In this document: piece by piece, positions 15,100 to 23,698 of the stretch
Numbering within the stretch: the stretch's first letter is position 1
Layout of the letters: every line of letters begins with the position of its first letter
From: JBGSMF01 sp041740315
Lineage (GTDB): Bacteria; Chloroflexota; Anaerolineae; Fen-1058
Length of the DNA: 64,000 nucleotides
Direction of reading: 5' to 3'
Assembly: GCA_041740315.1 (NCBI GenBank)
Contig: JBGSMF010000337.1
Location: 1 to 64,000 of the forward strand
Notes under the pieces: model-generated
The model's database searches: none
Seen by the model: only the letters and a program-made list of their open reading frames with translations
Told to the model about the DNA's origin: nothing
Program-made: the position numbers and the translations under genes

Positions 15100-16534
15100 G
15101 CCCCAACAAATGACCAGTGGCCGAAAACAACTTGATCAGCAGCGGCCAGGTCAACACCAGGTCGTAGCCCCAATTAGCCAGTGTCAGGGCAATGAGCGCC
15201 GCCACCGTAATCTTTTGCCATCGGCTGTGCCAGTGTGGCGCGCCGGCCAGGACAGCCATAAAGGGCACCAATGTCAGGTGAAAACGCTCCTCGGCCATGG
15301 TCAGCATGTGGACGGCAATGTAATAGCCGATGAACAGCGCCACCAGGGCCTTGGCCTTGTTCCACGGCGTGTTGCATGTGCCTGCAATCGCCAGGGGCAG
15401 CAAAAACGCCAGCGGCAGGCACAACGCCAGCAGAACGATTGCCAGTAGCCAGGCAGGCCAATGCCCAAGAATGTTGTTGCTGTAAAAGTACATGGGCACA
15501 CGTTTTTCCAGCGCCCAAAAATGACCCAGTTTGCGCAGGGCCAGGTAAGGCACGCGGGCGGGGTCGGCCTGGATAAATTCCAGCGCCTTTTGTCGCCCAA
15601 TCGCATCTCGCTCCATATCGTCCATAATTGTCAGCAAGTCGAGCGAGATGCCATATTGAAATGTGCCACTACCCTGCGGGTGATAGCCCAGGTACAGGTT
15701 ATAGCCCAGGCTGGTTTCAACAAAAGTCAGCTTGCCGTGCAGTAGGGTGTTGCGCACCGACCAGGGAATGACGACCACAGCAAAGCTTGTCAGCAATATC
15801 GCAGCAGACTGTAGCCTCTTGGAGCGCCACACCCATAGCGCAGCGATAAGCGCAAATCCCACCACAATTGAGCGCGTCAGTGTTGCGGCCCCCAGCAGCA
15901 AGCCGGCCAAGGCGAAATCGCGCCTTTGTTTGGCCCGCGCCAAGGCTAGCACCGAATAAAGCAATAGCGGCCAAAACAGATTCTCGCTTGCCAGCCCAAG
16001 CGGGTACATTGCCAGAGTTGGGTACACCGCCACAACCAGCGATGCGATGCGGCTGGCACGCTGGCTGCGGCCCAGGCGGCGCGCCAACAAATAGCTGCCT
16101 GGCGCCAGCAGCGCGCCCAGAATCGCCTGGATATAGCGAGCTGCAAAAAAGCGCCCCGGCAGGCCGCTGAGCAGGTACACGCCGGCCAAAAAAAATGGGT
16201 ACAGTGGAGCGCGAAAAGAAGTGAGCACGCCGCGCGGGTCGTAATCGGGCGGTACAGGGATAGATATATAGCGTGTGATGAGGTCTAAATCGGGCTGGGC
16301 ATACCAGCGATAGCCTTGGCCGGCGATTAGGCTGCGCGCCAGCATGTCGTACTGGAACATGTCATCCAGTCCAATGCCCAGGTGCCGCGTTGCCACCACT
16401 GGAGCCAGGCGCACAACCAAGGCGAGGATAAATATCCACCAACCCGTTTTATACAGTTTCACCGTCACCTGATTGATTCTTGGTAACTGCTCACCCTCCC
16501 GCAGGTTTGAATGTTTTTGGATGTGCATGGACAC
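15089..16534 (-). CDS. Membrane glycosyltransferase, GT39/ArnT-like
   Basis: The ~480-residue polytopic protein has about ten membrane segments. After the first comes GLDDMFQYDMLARSLIAG, the acidic loop typical of GT-C (PMT/ArnT, family 39/83) enzymes that use polyprenyl-phosphate sugars. The acceptor is unknown. The annotated N-terminus to about 16470 is encoded within a 122-bp inverted-repeat element (16483-16604), so the native start is probably a GTG near 16464-16470 just before VTVKLYKTGWW. The gene's 3' end overlaps the decayed deaminase. Confidence 0.75.
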   Translation of the reverse strand: MSMHIQKHSNLREGEQLPRINQVTVKLYKTGWWIFILALVVRLAPVVATRHLGIGLDDMFQYDMLARSLIAGQGYRWYAQPDLDLITRYISIPVPPDYDPRGVLTSFRAPLYPFFLAGVYLLSGLPGRFFAARYIQAILGALLAPGSYLLARRLGRSQRASRIASLVVAVYPTLAMYPLGLASENLFWPLLLYSVLALARAKQRRDFALAGLLLGAATLTRSIVVGFALIAALWVWRSKRLQSAAILLTSFAVVVIPWSVRNTLLHGKLTFVETSLGYNLYLGYHPQGSGTFQYGISLDLLTIMDDMERDAIGRQKALEFIQADPARVPYLALRKLGHFWALEKRVPMYFYSNNILGHWPAWLLAIVLLALCLPLAFLLPLAIAGTCNTPWNKAKALVALFIGYYIAVHMLTMAEERFHLTLVPFMAVLAGAPHWHSRWQKITVAALIALTLANWGYDLVLTWPLLIKLFSATGHLLGLNY

Positions 16535-16604
16535 TTGACCAGGATCGCCGGCCCGCCCAGGCAGCCAATTTTGTAACCTGCGGGAGGGTAGGCTGAGTAA
16601 TTAC
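16483..16604. repeat. Terminal-inverted-repeat element, copy 1 (122 bp)
   Basis: It begins GTAACTGCTCA and ends CTGAGTAATTAC. Inside these, a second inverted repeat (CACCCTCCCGCAGGTT near 16493 and its complement near 16575) extends the pairing. Two further elements with the same termini and similar length, but unrelated centres, lie at 52776-52900 and 56042-56162. This copy abuts or overlaps the 5' end of the glycosyltransferase gene. Confidence 0.75.
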
Positions 16605-16944
16605 GATTTTTGATTGCTCTTGTGACTGACAATGTGGGCATGATAGCACATAACACTGGGATTGGGCAGCGGTGCACCGTTCGATACACCACAGATTTCC
16701 AAACCCTCTACATGGGTACTAGGGTTGTATAATAGTTTCTTCAGCCTGGATTTTGCTGTTCGAGCATAGGAATACGCGAACGTCCTCAACAATCGGCTTG
16801 CATGGGGATGCAGACCTACGGATGCGGAAAATGAGCTTGGCTGTTGCACACCATAGCGAGAACCCTCCACTTGCACACCAATGTTGTAAAATGAATGTGT
16901 GCATGATAGATGAATAAAGGACAAGATTAAAGGACAAAACATAA
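16605..16944. other. Intergenic region between glycosyltransferase and uvrA2
   Basis: It holds the 16628-16668 sequence shared with 3093-3134, which has an extended -10 TGCTATCAT on the minus strand that probably drives the glycosyltransferase. A TATAAT at about 16721 on the plus strand has no good -35. I see no conserved coding potential. The uvrA2 gene is preceded by AAGGAC repeats near its ATG. Confidence 0.5.
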
Positions 16945-19482
16945 ATGCAAGACAAAATCAGTATCAAGGGCGCGCGCCTACATAATCTGAAAAATATTAC
17001 TTTGGACATTCCCAAAAACAAACTGGTTGTTTTGACCGGCCTATCCGGGTCAGGCAAATCTACGCTGGCCTTTGACACGCTGCACAAAGAAGGTCAGCGG
17101 CAATACATGGAATCGCTGGGGCTGGTCACAGGTGGGTTGAGCAAGCCACCGATGGATTCCATTGAAGGGCTGTCTCCGTCCATTTGCATTGACCAGCATC
17201 TCACCAATCGCAGTCCGCGCTCAACCGTCGGCACAGCGACAGAAGTGTTTACCTATCTGCGTGTGCTTTATGCTCGGGCCGGCCACCGGCAGTGTCCGGC
17301 TTGCGCGGCAGATATACCGCCATCTCACGCTGTCAATGGCGAAGCGTGGGATGACGAACCGGGCCAAGCCAGCGAAGCGGAGGCTGACACTTATCCTTGC
17401 CCTGCCTGTGGCGCGCCAGTGCCCGAAATGGGCATGGCGACTTTTTCTTTTAATAAACCGGCCGGGGCGTGCCCCACTTGCACCGGATTGGGCGTGATAT
17501 ACACACCCAATCTAGCCCAGTTGATTGACGCAGAGCAGAGCATCTTGACGGGGGCGGTCAACGGCTGGGATATTTATACCATCAAACGAAACTCGGAGAC
17601 TCTACAAGCCGCCGGCAAGCATTATGGATTTACCTTTGACCCTGCCCAGCCCATCAAGAGTCTGGATCCAGTGCAGCAGGATTTGCTATTGCACGGTGTA
17701 AATAGCCCACAGTTTCGCCGTCATTACCCAGATGTCAAACTGCCCGAAACAGTCAGCCGAGGGTATTTTGAGGGCGTCGTCACCAACCTTTTGCGTCGGT
17801 ACGCAGAACACATTCAAGATCCCGATTACCTCGAAAAGATGGATCGGTTTTTGTACCAGCAAATTTGTCCGGACTGCGGCGGAACCCGCCTGCGCCCGGC
17901 CAGCCGCCAGGTGCGAGTGGCCGGCCAGTCCATCGTTGACATATCGCGGCTGCCGCTGGTTGATCTGGCAGAGTGGCTCGCGCGCCTGACGGGTAACCTG
18001 TCACCCGAAGAACAGTGCATCGCCGAACCTGTTTTGGCCGACTTGCATAGCCGGGTTCAACGCTTGGTGGATGTCGGCGTGGGCTATCTGACGCTGGAAC
18101 GTTCTTCGCCCACTCTATCCGCCGGCGAAGCGCACCGCCTGCGCCTGGCGGCGTTATTGGGGTCTGGCCTGACAGGCGTTTTGTATGTTCTCGATGAGCC
18201 AACCATCGGACTGCACCCTTGCGATACCATGCGGCTCATCAAGGTACTGCGCCAACTGCGCGATTTAGGCAACACGGTATTGGTCATCGAACACGATTTG
18301 GACATGCTGCGCGCAGCCGACCATGTTGTAGATATTGGCCCGGGTGCTGGCCGTGCCGGCGGGCAGGTGGTGGTAGCCGGCTCGCCCCAGGCTGTGGCCG
18401 ACTGTCCCAATTCCATCACTGGCGATTATTTGTCTGGTCGTTCGTACATTCCGCTGCCCCCCACTCGGCGCGCTGGCAACGGCAAGCAATTGACGATCAA
18501 GGGCGCGCGCGCCCATAATTTGAAAAATATTACGGTCAACTTGCCATTGGGCAAGTTGATTGCCATCACCGGAGCATCTGGATCGGGCAAGTCTTCGTTA
18601 ATGTTTGATATTCTTGACTGTGCAGCCCGCCAGCGTTTCTACGGCGCCCGCGATGTTCCAGGCGAGCACGATGCCATTGAAGGCTGGGAACACCTGGACA
18701 AAATTGTCACCATAGATCAAAGCGCCATTGGGCGCTCGCCCCGCTCCAATGCGGCCACATACACCGACGCCTTTACACCCATTCGCGCCGCATTCGCGGA
18801 CACGCCTGAGGCGCGTCACCGTAAACTGACCCCCCGGCACTTTTCTTTCAACGTGCCGGGGGGGCGCTGCGAAAGATGCGAAGGCGCTGGTGTATTGGCA
18901 GTCGAGATGCACTTTTTGCCAGACGTCCAGGTGCGCTGCCCAGCCTGCCACGGGCGGCGTTTCACGCGTAAAGTGTTGGCGGCGCAGTATCGCGGGCGCG
19001 ACATTGCCCAGGTGCTCGACATGACAATCGAAGAATCGCTGGCATTATTCCAAGATGTGCCGGCAGCGGCGGATAGGTTGGCCTTGATGGTTGACGTCGG
19101 TCTGGGTTATTTGCAATTGGGACAACCGGCAACAACGCTCTCTGGCGGCGAAGCGCAACGCGTCAAGCTGGCAAAAGAATTGAGCCGCCGCGCCACCGGC
19201 CGCACGCTCTACCTGCTGGATGAGCCGACCACCGGGCTGCATGTGGCCGATACAGCCCGCTTGCTGACTTTGCTGCATCGCCTGGTGGAAATAGGCAACA
19301 CTGTCATCGTCATAGAGCATAACCTGGATGTGATCAAAGCCGCCGATTGGATCATTGACCTGGGGCCGGAGGGGGGACAGGCTGGCGGCCAGCTTGTGGC
19401 AGAGGGAACGCCGGAGCAGGTAGCGCAAGTGGGGCTTTCACGCACAGGATCGTTTTTGCGCCAGATATTTGTGCTATCCTAG
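16945..19482 (+). CDS. uvrA2: UvrA2-type excinuclease ABC subunit A paralogue
   Basis: The 845-residue protein has two ABC ATPase modules with Walker A GLSGSGKST (about residue 33) and GASGSGKSS (about 540), signatures LSAGEAHRLRL and LSGGEAQRVKL, and zinc-binding CxxC pairs (CPAC, CPTC, CERC, CPAC). After PRSTVGTATEVFTYLRVLYAR the UvrB-binding domain of canonical UvrA is missing; only about 35 residues bridge to the zinc module. That and the short length mark class II UvrA. Such paralogues are linked to tolerance of DNA-binding drugs rather than standard excision repair, which is family knowledge. It is convergent with uvrC, overlapping by 9 bp. Confidence 0.9.
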   Translation: MQDKISIKGARLHNLKNITLDIPKNKLVVLTGLSGSGKSTLAFDTLHKEGQRQYMESLGLVTGGLSKPPMDSIEGLSPSICIDQHLTNRSPRSTVGTATEVFTYLRVLYARAGHRQCPACAADIPPSHAVNGEAWDDEPGQASEAEADTYPCPACGAPVPEMGMATFSFNKPAGACPTCTGLGVIYTPNLAQLIDAEQSILTGAVNGWDIYTIKRNSETLQAAGKHYGFTFDPAQPIKSLDPVQQDLLLHGVNSPQFRRHYPDVKLPETVSRGYFEGVVTNLLRRYAEHIQDPDYLEKMDRFLYQQICPDCGGTRLRPASRQVRVAGQSIVDISRLPLVDLAEWLARLTGNLSPEEQCIAEPVLADLHSRVQRLVDVGVGYLTLERSSPTLSAGEAHRLRLAALLGSGLTGVLYVLDEPTIGLHPCDTMRLIKVLRQLRDLGNTVLVIEHDLDMLRAADHVVDIGPGAGRAGGQVVVAGSPQAVADCPNSITGDYLSGRSYIPLPPTRRAGNGKQLTIKGARAHNLKNITVNLPLGKLIAITGASGSGKSSLMFDILDCAARQRFYGARDVPGEHDAIEGWEHLDKIVTIDQSAIGRSPRSNAATYTDAFTPIRAAFADTPEARHRKLTPRHFSFNVPGGRCERCEGAGVLAVEMHFLPDVQVRCPACHGRRFTRKVLAAQYRGRDIAQVLDMTIEESLALFQDVPAAADRLALMVDVGLGYLQLGQPATTLSGGEAQRVKLAKELSRRATGRTLYLLDEPTTGLHVADTARLLTLLHRLVEIGNTVIVIEHNLDVIKAADWIIDLGPEGGQAGGQLVAEGTPEQVAQVGLSRTGSFLRQIFVLS

Positions 19483-21333
19483 ATGCGCCTTGAGGCTCTC
19501 GGCCACTTTGCGCGGCACTACCTGGGCCAGCTCGTCCACACTGGCCGCGCGAATGCCGTCTAGCGAGCCAAATCGCTTGAGCAACACCAAGCGCCGCGCG
19601 TGACCAATGCCGGGGATGCTATCGAGTTGGCTGGCCAGCCCCTTTTTGGCGCGCAGGGTGCGATGGGCCGTAATGGCAAAGCGGTGGGCCTCATCCCGGA
19701 TGCGCTGAAAGAGAAACAGCCCCTGCGACCGGCGCGGCAGCAGGATGGGTTTGGATCGGCCCGGCGCAAAGATTTCTTCTTGTTGCTTGGCCAACCCGAC
19801 GACGGGCACCTTGTCTAGCAGGTCAAATTCGCGCAGCACCTCTACCGCCACGCCCAATTGTCCCTTGCCGCCATCCACAATCAACAGGTCGGGCAACATG
19901 GCAAAGCTCGAATCGCGCTTGCGCCCTGGGGCGCGGCTGGCCTCGCCTTGTTCTTTAGAGTAATGTTTAAAGCGCCGACACAATACTTCGCGCATCGAGG
20001 CATAATCATCCGGCGCGCCAGAAACGGTCTTGATGTTAAACTTGCGGTAATCGGCCTTGCGCGGCACCCCCTTGACAAAGACCACCATCGAGCCAACGAT
20101 AGCCGTGCCTTGGGTGTTGCTGATGTCGTAGCACTCGACGCGCGAGGGGGGGGCGCTCAGCCCCAGTGCTTCTGCAACTTCTTGCAGGGCCTGTTCGTGC
20201 TTGTGCTCGTCGGCTTGCCACTGTGCCCGCAGCGAGGCCAGCATCTCGGCGGCGTTCTCGGCGGCCATGGCCACCAGATCGGCCGAGCTTCCTTCGTTGG
20301 GCACATCTAGCGCCACGCTGCTGCCGCGCTTTTGCCTCAGCCACTGTTCGATGATGAGCGTTTCTTCGACCTCGGTTTGCAACAGCACCTCGGGTGGAAT
20401 GGCCGCCGCCTCTTCGTAAAACTGCTTGAGGAATCCACCCACAATGTCGCGCGGCTCGGCGTCTTCAGTGCCCTCTAGCACAAAATACTCGCGCCCAATC
20501 AGCTTGCCCTGGCGGATGAAAAATACCTGCACGCAGGCATCGCCATCTTCCCTGGCAAACGCCACCACGTCCTGATCTTTAAAGGTCGTGCTGACTACCT
20601 TTTGCCGTTCGGCAATGTGCTGCAATGCCTTTAATTGGTCACGGTACCACGCGGCGCGTTCGTACTGCATGTTGTCAGAGGCGGCTTGCATCCGCTCGCG
20701 CAGGTAGCTTTCTACCACCTCGGTGCGGCCTTCCAAAAAGTTGCACAATTGCTCAATCGTCGCGCGATATTCTTCCTGGCTGGCTGCCCCAATGCACGGC
20801 GCGCTGCAGCGCTTGATGTCGTAATACAGGCAGGCGCGCGGGTCGTGGCCCGTAATTTCGCGGTCGCACGTCAGGTAGGGGAAAACTTTGCGCAGTGTGT
20901 CCATAGTTTGGTAGACCGCGCCGGCGTTGGTATAGGGGCCAAAGTAGCGCGCGCCGCTTGGCTCCATGCGGCGGGTGACCTCGACTTTGGGAAAGGGGTT
21001 TTGCCAGTTGACCTTGATATAAGGGTAGCGCTTGTCGTCTTTGAGCCGCACGTTAAAGCGCGGGCGGTAACGCTTGATGAGATTACACTCCAAGACTAGC
21101 GCTTCCAGCTCGCTTTCGGTGATAATCCATTCCAGGTCGGCCATTTCGCCCAACAGCCGGGCTGTCTTGAGGTTTTCTTCGACGCTCGCGTGAAAGTACG
21201 AGCGCACCCGGTTGCGCAAATTGATGGCCTTGCCCACATAGATCACCGCGCCGCGCGCGTCGCGGTAAAGGTACACGCCTGGCTTGGTGGGCAAGCTGTC
21301 TAGCTTCTCACGGATGGTGGGTGAAATGTCCAT
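19474..21333 (-). CDS. uvrC: Excinuclease ABC subunit C
   Basis: The 619-residue protein has the full UvrC layout. A GIY-YIG nuclease is at the N-terminus (PGVYLYRDARGAVIYVGKA), followed by a Cys-containing middle part, a UVR domain at about residues 200-240 (ESYLRERMQAASDNMQYERAA), the RNase H-like nuclease (VECYDISNTQG and LIVDGGKGQL) and C-terminal HhH motifs (SIPGIGHARRLVLLKRFGS). It makes the dual incisions of nucleotide excision repair. ATG 21333 is preferred over TTG 21345. An extended -10 (TGCTATAAT, minus strand, near 21385) lies upstream. Confidence 0.97.
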   Translation of the reverse strand: MDISPTIREKLDSLPTKPGVYLYRDARGAVIYVGKAINLRNRVRSYFHASVEENLKTARLLGEMADLEWIITESELEALVLECNLIKRYRPRFNVRLKDDKRYPYIKVNWQNPFPKVEVTRRMEPSGARYFGPYTNAGAVYQTMDTLRKVFPYLTCDREITGHDPRACLYYDIKRCSAPCIGAASQEEYRATIEQLCNFLEGRTEVVESYLRERMQAASDNMQYERAAWYRDQLKALQHIAERQKVVSTTFKDQDVVAFAREDGDACVQVFFIRQGKLIGREYFVLEGTEDAEPRDIVGGFLKQFYEEAAAIPPEVLLQTEVEETLIIEQWLRQKRGSSVALDVPNEGSSADLVAMAAENAAEMLASLRAQWQADEHKHEQALQEVAEALGLSAPPSRVECYDISNTQGTAIVGSMVVFVKGVPRKADYRKFNIKTVSGAPDDYASMREVLCRRFKHYSKEQGEASRAPGRKRDSSFAMLPDLLIVDGGKGQLGVAVEVLREFDLLDKVPVVGLAKQQEEIFAPGRSKPILLPRRSQGLFLFQRIRDEAHRFAITAHRTLRAKKGLASQLDSIPGIGHARRLVLLKRFGSLDGIRAASVDELAQVVPRKVAESLKAHLG

Positions 21334-21409
21334 ATGATCTGGCAACAGTTATTCAAGTTAGCATGAATAAGCCTGGTTGTTATTATAGCATAAGCCAGAA
21401 AGCCTTGAT

Positions 21410-21437
21410 TTGACATTGTGCTAGGGCGCGGTATAAT
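21410..21437 (+). promoter_or_regulatory. Promoter of the serS T-box leader
   Basis: TTGACA (21410-21415) and TATAAT (21432-21437) are both consensus, separated by 16 bp. Transcription would begin near 21444 at the start of the T-box leader. Confidence 0.85.
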
Positions 21438-21443
21438 TTGCCC

Positions 21444-21685
21444 AACGACGACGACGGAGACAAGTAGGCATTTGCCTGACCTCAGCAAGTTGCCGGGTGA
21501 TGCAAGGCAATGGCAGGCCCGCCCAAATCCACTCTATCAGTCGGTGGCAAAGAGCCAACCCGGTTGCTCCCGTTATCGAGCCTGATGAGGTCACTCAGTG
21601 GAGCGGCATCCCCATGCTGCGCTGGGTGGCGAATCCAGGTGGCACCACGAGCGCCCCTCGTCCTGGCAATGGCGGGGGGTTTTTA
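21444..21685 (+). promoter_or_regulatory. T-box riboswitch leader of serS
   Basis: The leader begins with a GGAGACAAGTAGG stem I start carrying the AGTA motif. It continues through GC-rich helices to the T-box core CCAGGTGGCACCACGAGC (21635-21652). It ends in a GC-rich hairpin followed by GGGGGGTTTTT (to about 21685). It should sense uncharged tRNA-Ser, a specificity taken from the downstream gene. A serine codon such as TCA near 21537 may be the specifier, but I cannot confirm its loop. Confidence 0.85.
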
Positions 21686-21689
21686 ATTT

Positions 21690-21740
21690 AAGATCCCAAA
21701 TTCAAGATTGCAAATTTAAAATTTCAGATTCGAGATTGGA
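21690..21740. repeat. AT-rich dispersed micro-repeat between T-box and serS
   Basis: The sequence contains AAATTTAAAATTTCAGATTC and matches the units at 1091-1117, 1662-1692 (complement) and 24048-24071. It occupies the space between the terminator and the serS ribosome site. Confidence 0.6.
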
Positions 21741-21747
21741 GGGAAAA

Positions 21748-23016
21748 ATGTTGGACCTGAATTATATCCGTGAACATCCCGAACAAGTCAAAGAAGCGAT
21801 GAAAAAGCTGTATGCCGAAGCGCCGATTGACGACATCCTGGCGCTAGACGCGCGGCGGCGCGGCTTGCTGAGTGAGGTGGAACGGCTCAAAGCCGAGCGC
21901 AACGCCGTCAGCAAAGAAATTGGCAAAATGAAGGCTGCCGCCGAGCGCGAGGCCAAGATTGCGGCGATGAAGGAGGTGGGCAAGCGCATTGACGAGCTTG
22001 ACGCGCAGGTGCGCGAGACTGAGGCCAGTCTCAACGAGTTGATGTTGACCGTGCCCAACTTGCCCGATGCCAGCGTGCCGGTCGCGCCGGATGAAAGCCA
22101 CAATCTAATCACGGCGCAAGAAGGCGAAGCAACTCGCCAAGACTGGCACAGCCCGCACTGGGACCTGGGGCCGATGCTGGGACTGATTTGGTTTGATCGT
22201 GGGGTCAAAATCAGCGGCACGCGCTTTTACGTGCTGCATGGCGCCGGCGCGCGCCTGCAGCGGGCGCTCATCACGTGGATGCTGGATGCGCACATTGCGC
22301 AAGGCTACACCGAAGTTTGCCCACCGTCCCTCGTGCGTGGCGAGTGCCTGGTGGGCACGGGGCAACTGCCCAAGTTTGGCGAAAACCTGTACCGCGATGC
22401 CGAAGAAGATTTGTGGCTCATTCCCACCGCCGAAGTGCCGGTGACAAACATGTATCGCGACGAAATTTTGGACGGCGACAAGTTGCCCATTCACCACGTA
22501 GCTTATACGCAGTGCTTTCGCAGAGAAAAGATGAGCGCCGGGCGCGACGTGCGCGGCATCAAGCGCGGGCACGAGTTTGCAAAAGTCGAGATGGTCAAGT
22601 TCTGCAAGCCAGAAGACAGCATGAAGGAACTGGAAACGCTCGTCGAAAACGCGCGCGAGGTGTGCAGATTGCTTCGGATCCCCCACCGGGTAGTAATGAT
22701 GTGCACGGGAGATTTGAGCTTTACGGCTGCCGCCAAGTACGACGTGGAAATGTGGGCGCCGGGCTGTAATGAGTGGTTAGAGGTATCAAGCTGTAGTAGT
22801 TTTGGAACGTTTCAGGCCAGGCGCGCTAACATAAGATTTCGCAGAGAGAAAGGTGGCAAACCTGAGTATGTAGCGACGCTCAATGGCTCAGGTTTGGGCT
22901 TGCCACGCACGCTGATTGCCGTGCTGGAAAATTACCAGCAAAAAGATGGTAGCGTTGTTGTGCCAGAGGTGCTGCGACCGTATATGGGCGGGATAGACGT
23001 TATACGCGGAGCATAA
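21748..23016 (+). CDS. serS: Seryl-tRNA synthetase
   Basis: The 422-residue product has the N-terminal tRNA-binding coiled coil (residues 28-110, rich in Lys/Glu/Ala) and the class II catalytic core. Motif 2 is recognisable as the FRREKMSAGRDVRGIKRGHEF-like stretch (split here by position), with the serine-binding TAEVPVTN, and motif 3 is NGSGLGLPRTLIAVLENYQ. ATG 21748 is chosen because GGAGGG precedes it by six bases; an upstream in-frame extension merely translates the AT-rich repeat and leader. Regulated by the T-box leader directly upstream. I see no clear terminator after the gene. Confidence 0.97.
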   Translation: MLDLNYIREHPEQVKEAMKKLYAEAPIDDILALDARRRGLLSEVERLKAERNAVSKEIGKMKAAAEREAKIAAMKEVGKRIDELDAQVRETEASLNELMLTVPNLPDASVPVAPDESHNLITAQEGEATRQDWHSPHWDLGPMLGLIWFDRGVKISGTRFYVLHGAGARLQRALITWMLDAHIAQGYTEVCPPSLVRGECLVGTGQLPKFGENLYRDAEEDLWLIPTAEVPVTNMYRDEILDGDKLPIHHVAYTQCFRREKMSAGRDVRGIKRGHEFAKVEMVKFCKPEDSMKELETLVENAREVCRLLRIPHRVVMMCTGDLSFTAAAKYDVEMWAPGCNEWLEVSSCSSFGTFQARRANIRFRREKGGKPEYVATLNGSGLGLPRTLIAVLENYQQKDGSVVVPEVLRPYMGGIDVIRGA

Positions 23017-23124
23017 AAGAGAAAAGCAGGCGCGCCAAGTTTGGCTTGAAAGGATGCTGTTCAAAGTTTTTCGTTCGCGTTGTGCCGGATGCAGTCATGC
23101 ATAGCGCATTTATTGTGCCGCTTT

Positions 23125-23227
23125 GCGCGGCGATTAATCGCCGCGCTACACAGGTGCGCCCGATCAATCGGGCTTGCAAGCCCCGTTCACAGGACGTGGC
23201 CCATAGCTCGAACATTGATGTTCGAGC
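23125..23227. repeat. Cluster of three near-perfect palindromes
   Basis: Three palindromes follow one another: 23125-23146 (22 bp, perfect), 23158-23173 (7-bp arms, GCCCGAT/ATCGGGC) and 23206-23227 (10-bp arms, GCTCGAACAT and complement). A short GCTTGCAAGC lies between them. No open frame is convincing here. The cluster resembles a composite REP/MITE element downstream of serS. Confidence 0.65.
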
Positions 23228-23293
23228 GAATGCGCAAGCGTCTAGCGCGCAAAAACGTGAACCGCTGCGGCGCGGGCGCTTGAAAATTCCCTA

Positions 23294-23322
23294 TTGACAT
23301 TTGCCCTAAATTGTGGCACAAT
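23294..23322 (+). promoter_or_regulatory. Promoter of candidate ncRNA
   Basis: TTGACA (23294-23299), a 17-bp spacer and CACAAT (23317-23322). Transcription would start near 23329. Confidence 0.6.
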
Positions 23323-23328
23323 TGTTCT

Positions 23329-23516
23329 GTAGATAGAACCTTATCAAATTAAGCGCGGGGCACAGGTGTTTCGACCACCTGCACCCCACTGACCAGGAAC
23401 GGCGTTCAACCCGCCGCGCCAGGCTGATGGCATGATAACAGTTGCTCAAGATTTTGCAACTTTCAGTTTTTGCACTCATCAGTTTTGCAGGCAGCGCGCC
23501 GTTTGCGCTGCTTTTT
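23329..23516 (+). ncRNA. Candidate structured ~188-nt RNA, unidentified
   Basis: A promoter is followed by a non-coding stretch that can fold into a closed multi-branch structure. TTATCA (23341-23346) pairs with TGATAA (23433-23438). GCGCGG (23353-23358) can pair with CCGCGC (23414-23419). Inside, CAGGTG/CACCTG (23363-23381), flanked by GGGG and CCCC, forms a hairpin. A GTTGC/GCAAC stem follows. The end is an intrinsic terminator GCAGCGC-N7-GCGCTGC-TTTTT (23491-23516). I cannot match it to 6S, SRP, tmRNA, RNase P or a riboswitch class I know. The next gene begins 180 bp later, beyond the terminator and further hairpins, so it could be a free RNA or a leader. Confidence 0.5.
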
Positions 23517-23603
23517 ATTTAACCTCTCGCTATCCCTTGCCCTTTCCCTTCAGGAGAGAGAAGGAGTTGGGGGTAGGTGAGGACGTGGGGCCACAAGCAA
23601 AAT

Positions 23604-23659
23604 GCCGAAAGTGGTCGGCCCACTTTCGGCGGCGGGCCGGCGAGTTGCCTTCCGGCCCG
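23604..23659. repeat. Two adjacent strong hairpins
   Basis: GCCGAAAGTG/CACTTTCGGC (23604-23630) and CGGGCCGG/CCGGCCCG (23633-23659) follow one another just before the 98-residue gene. The preceding 23527-23580 has CCTTTCCCTTCAGGAGAGAG-like repeat text of the kind also found inside the radical SAM gene at 53830-53880. Confidence 0.55.
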
Positions 23660-23698
23660 TGAGCCAATCATAGCATAAGCAGAAAGGAGTTGCAAGAA

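Noticed and set aside
23329..23516. 6S, SRP or tmRNA gene
   Set aside because: No long 6S-type single hairpin with central bubble, no GGAAGCAGCC-type SRP loop, and no tag-peptide reading frame or tRNA-like ends; left as unidentified RNA.
23080..23660. CRISPR array
   Set aside because: Repeated palindromes occur but there is no regular repeat-spacer period and no cas gene.
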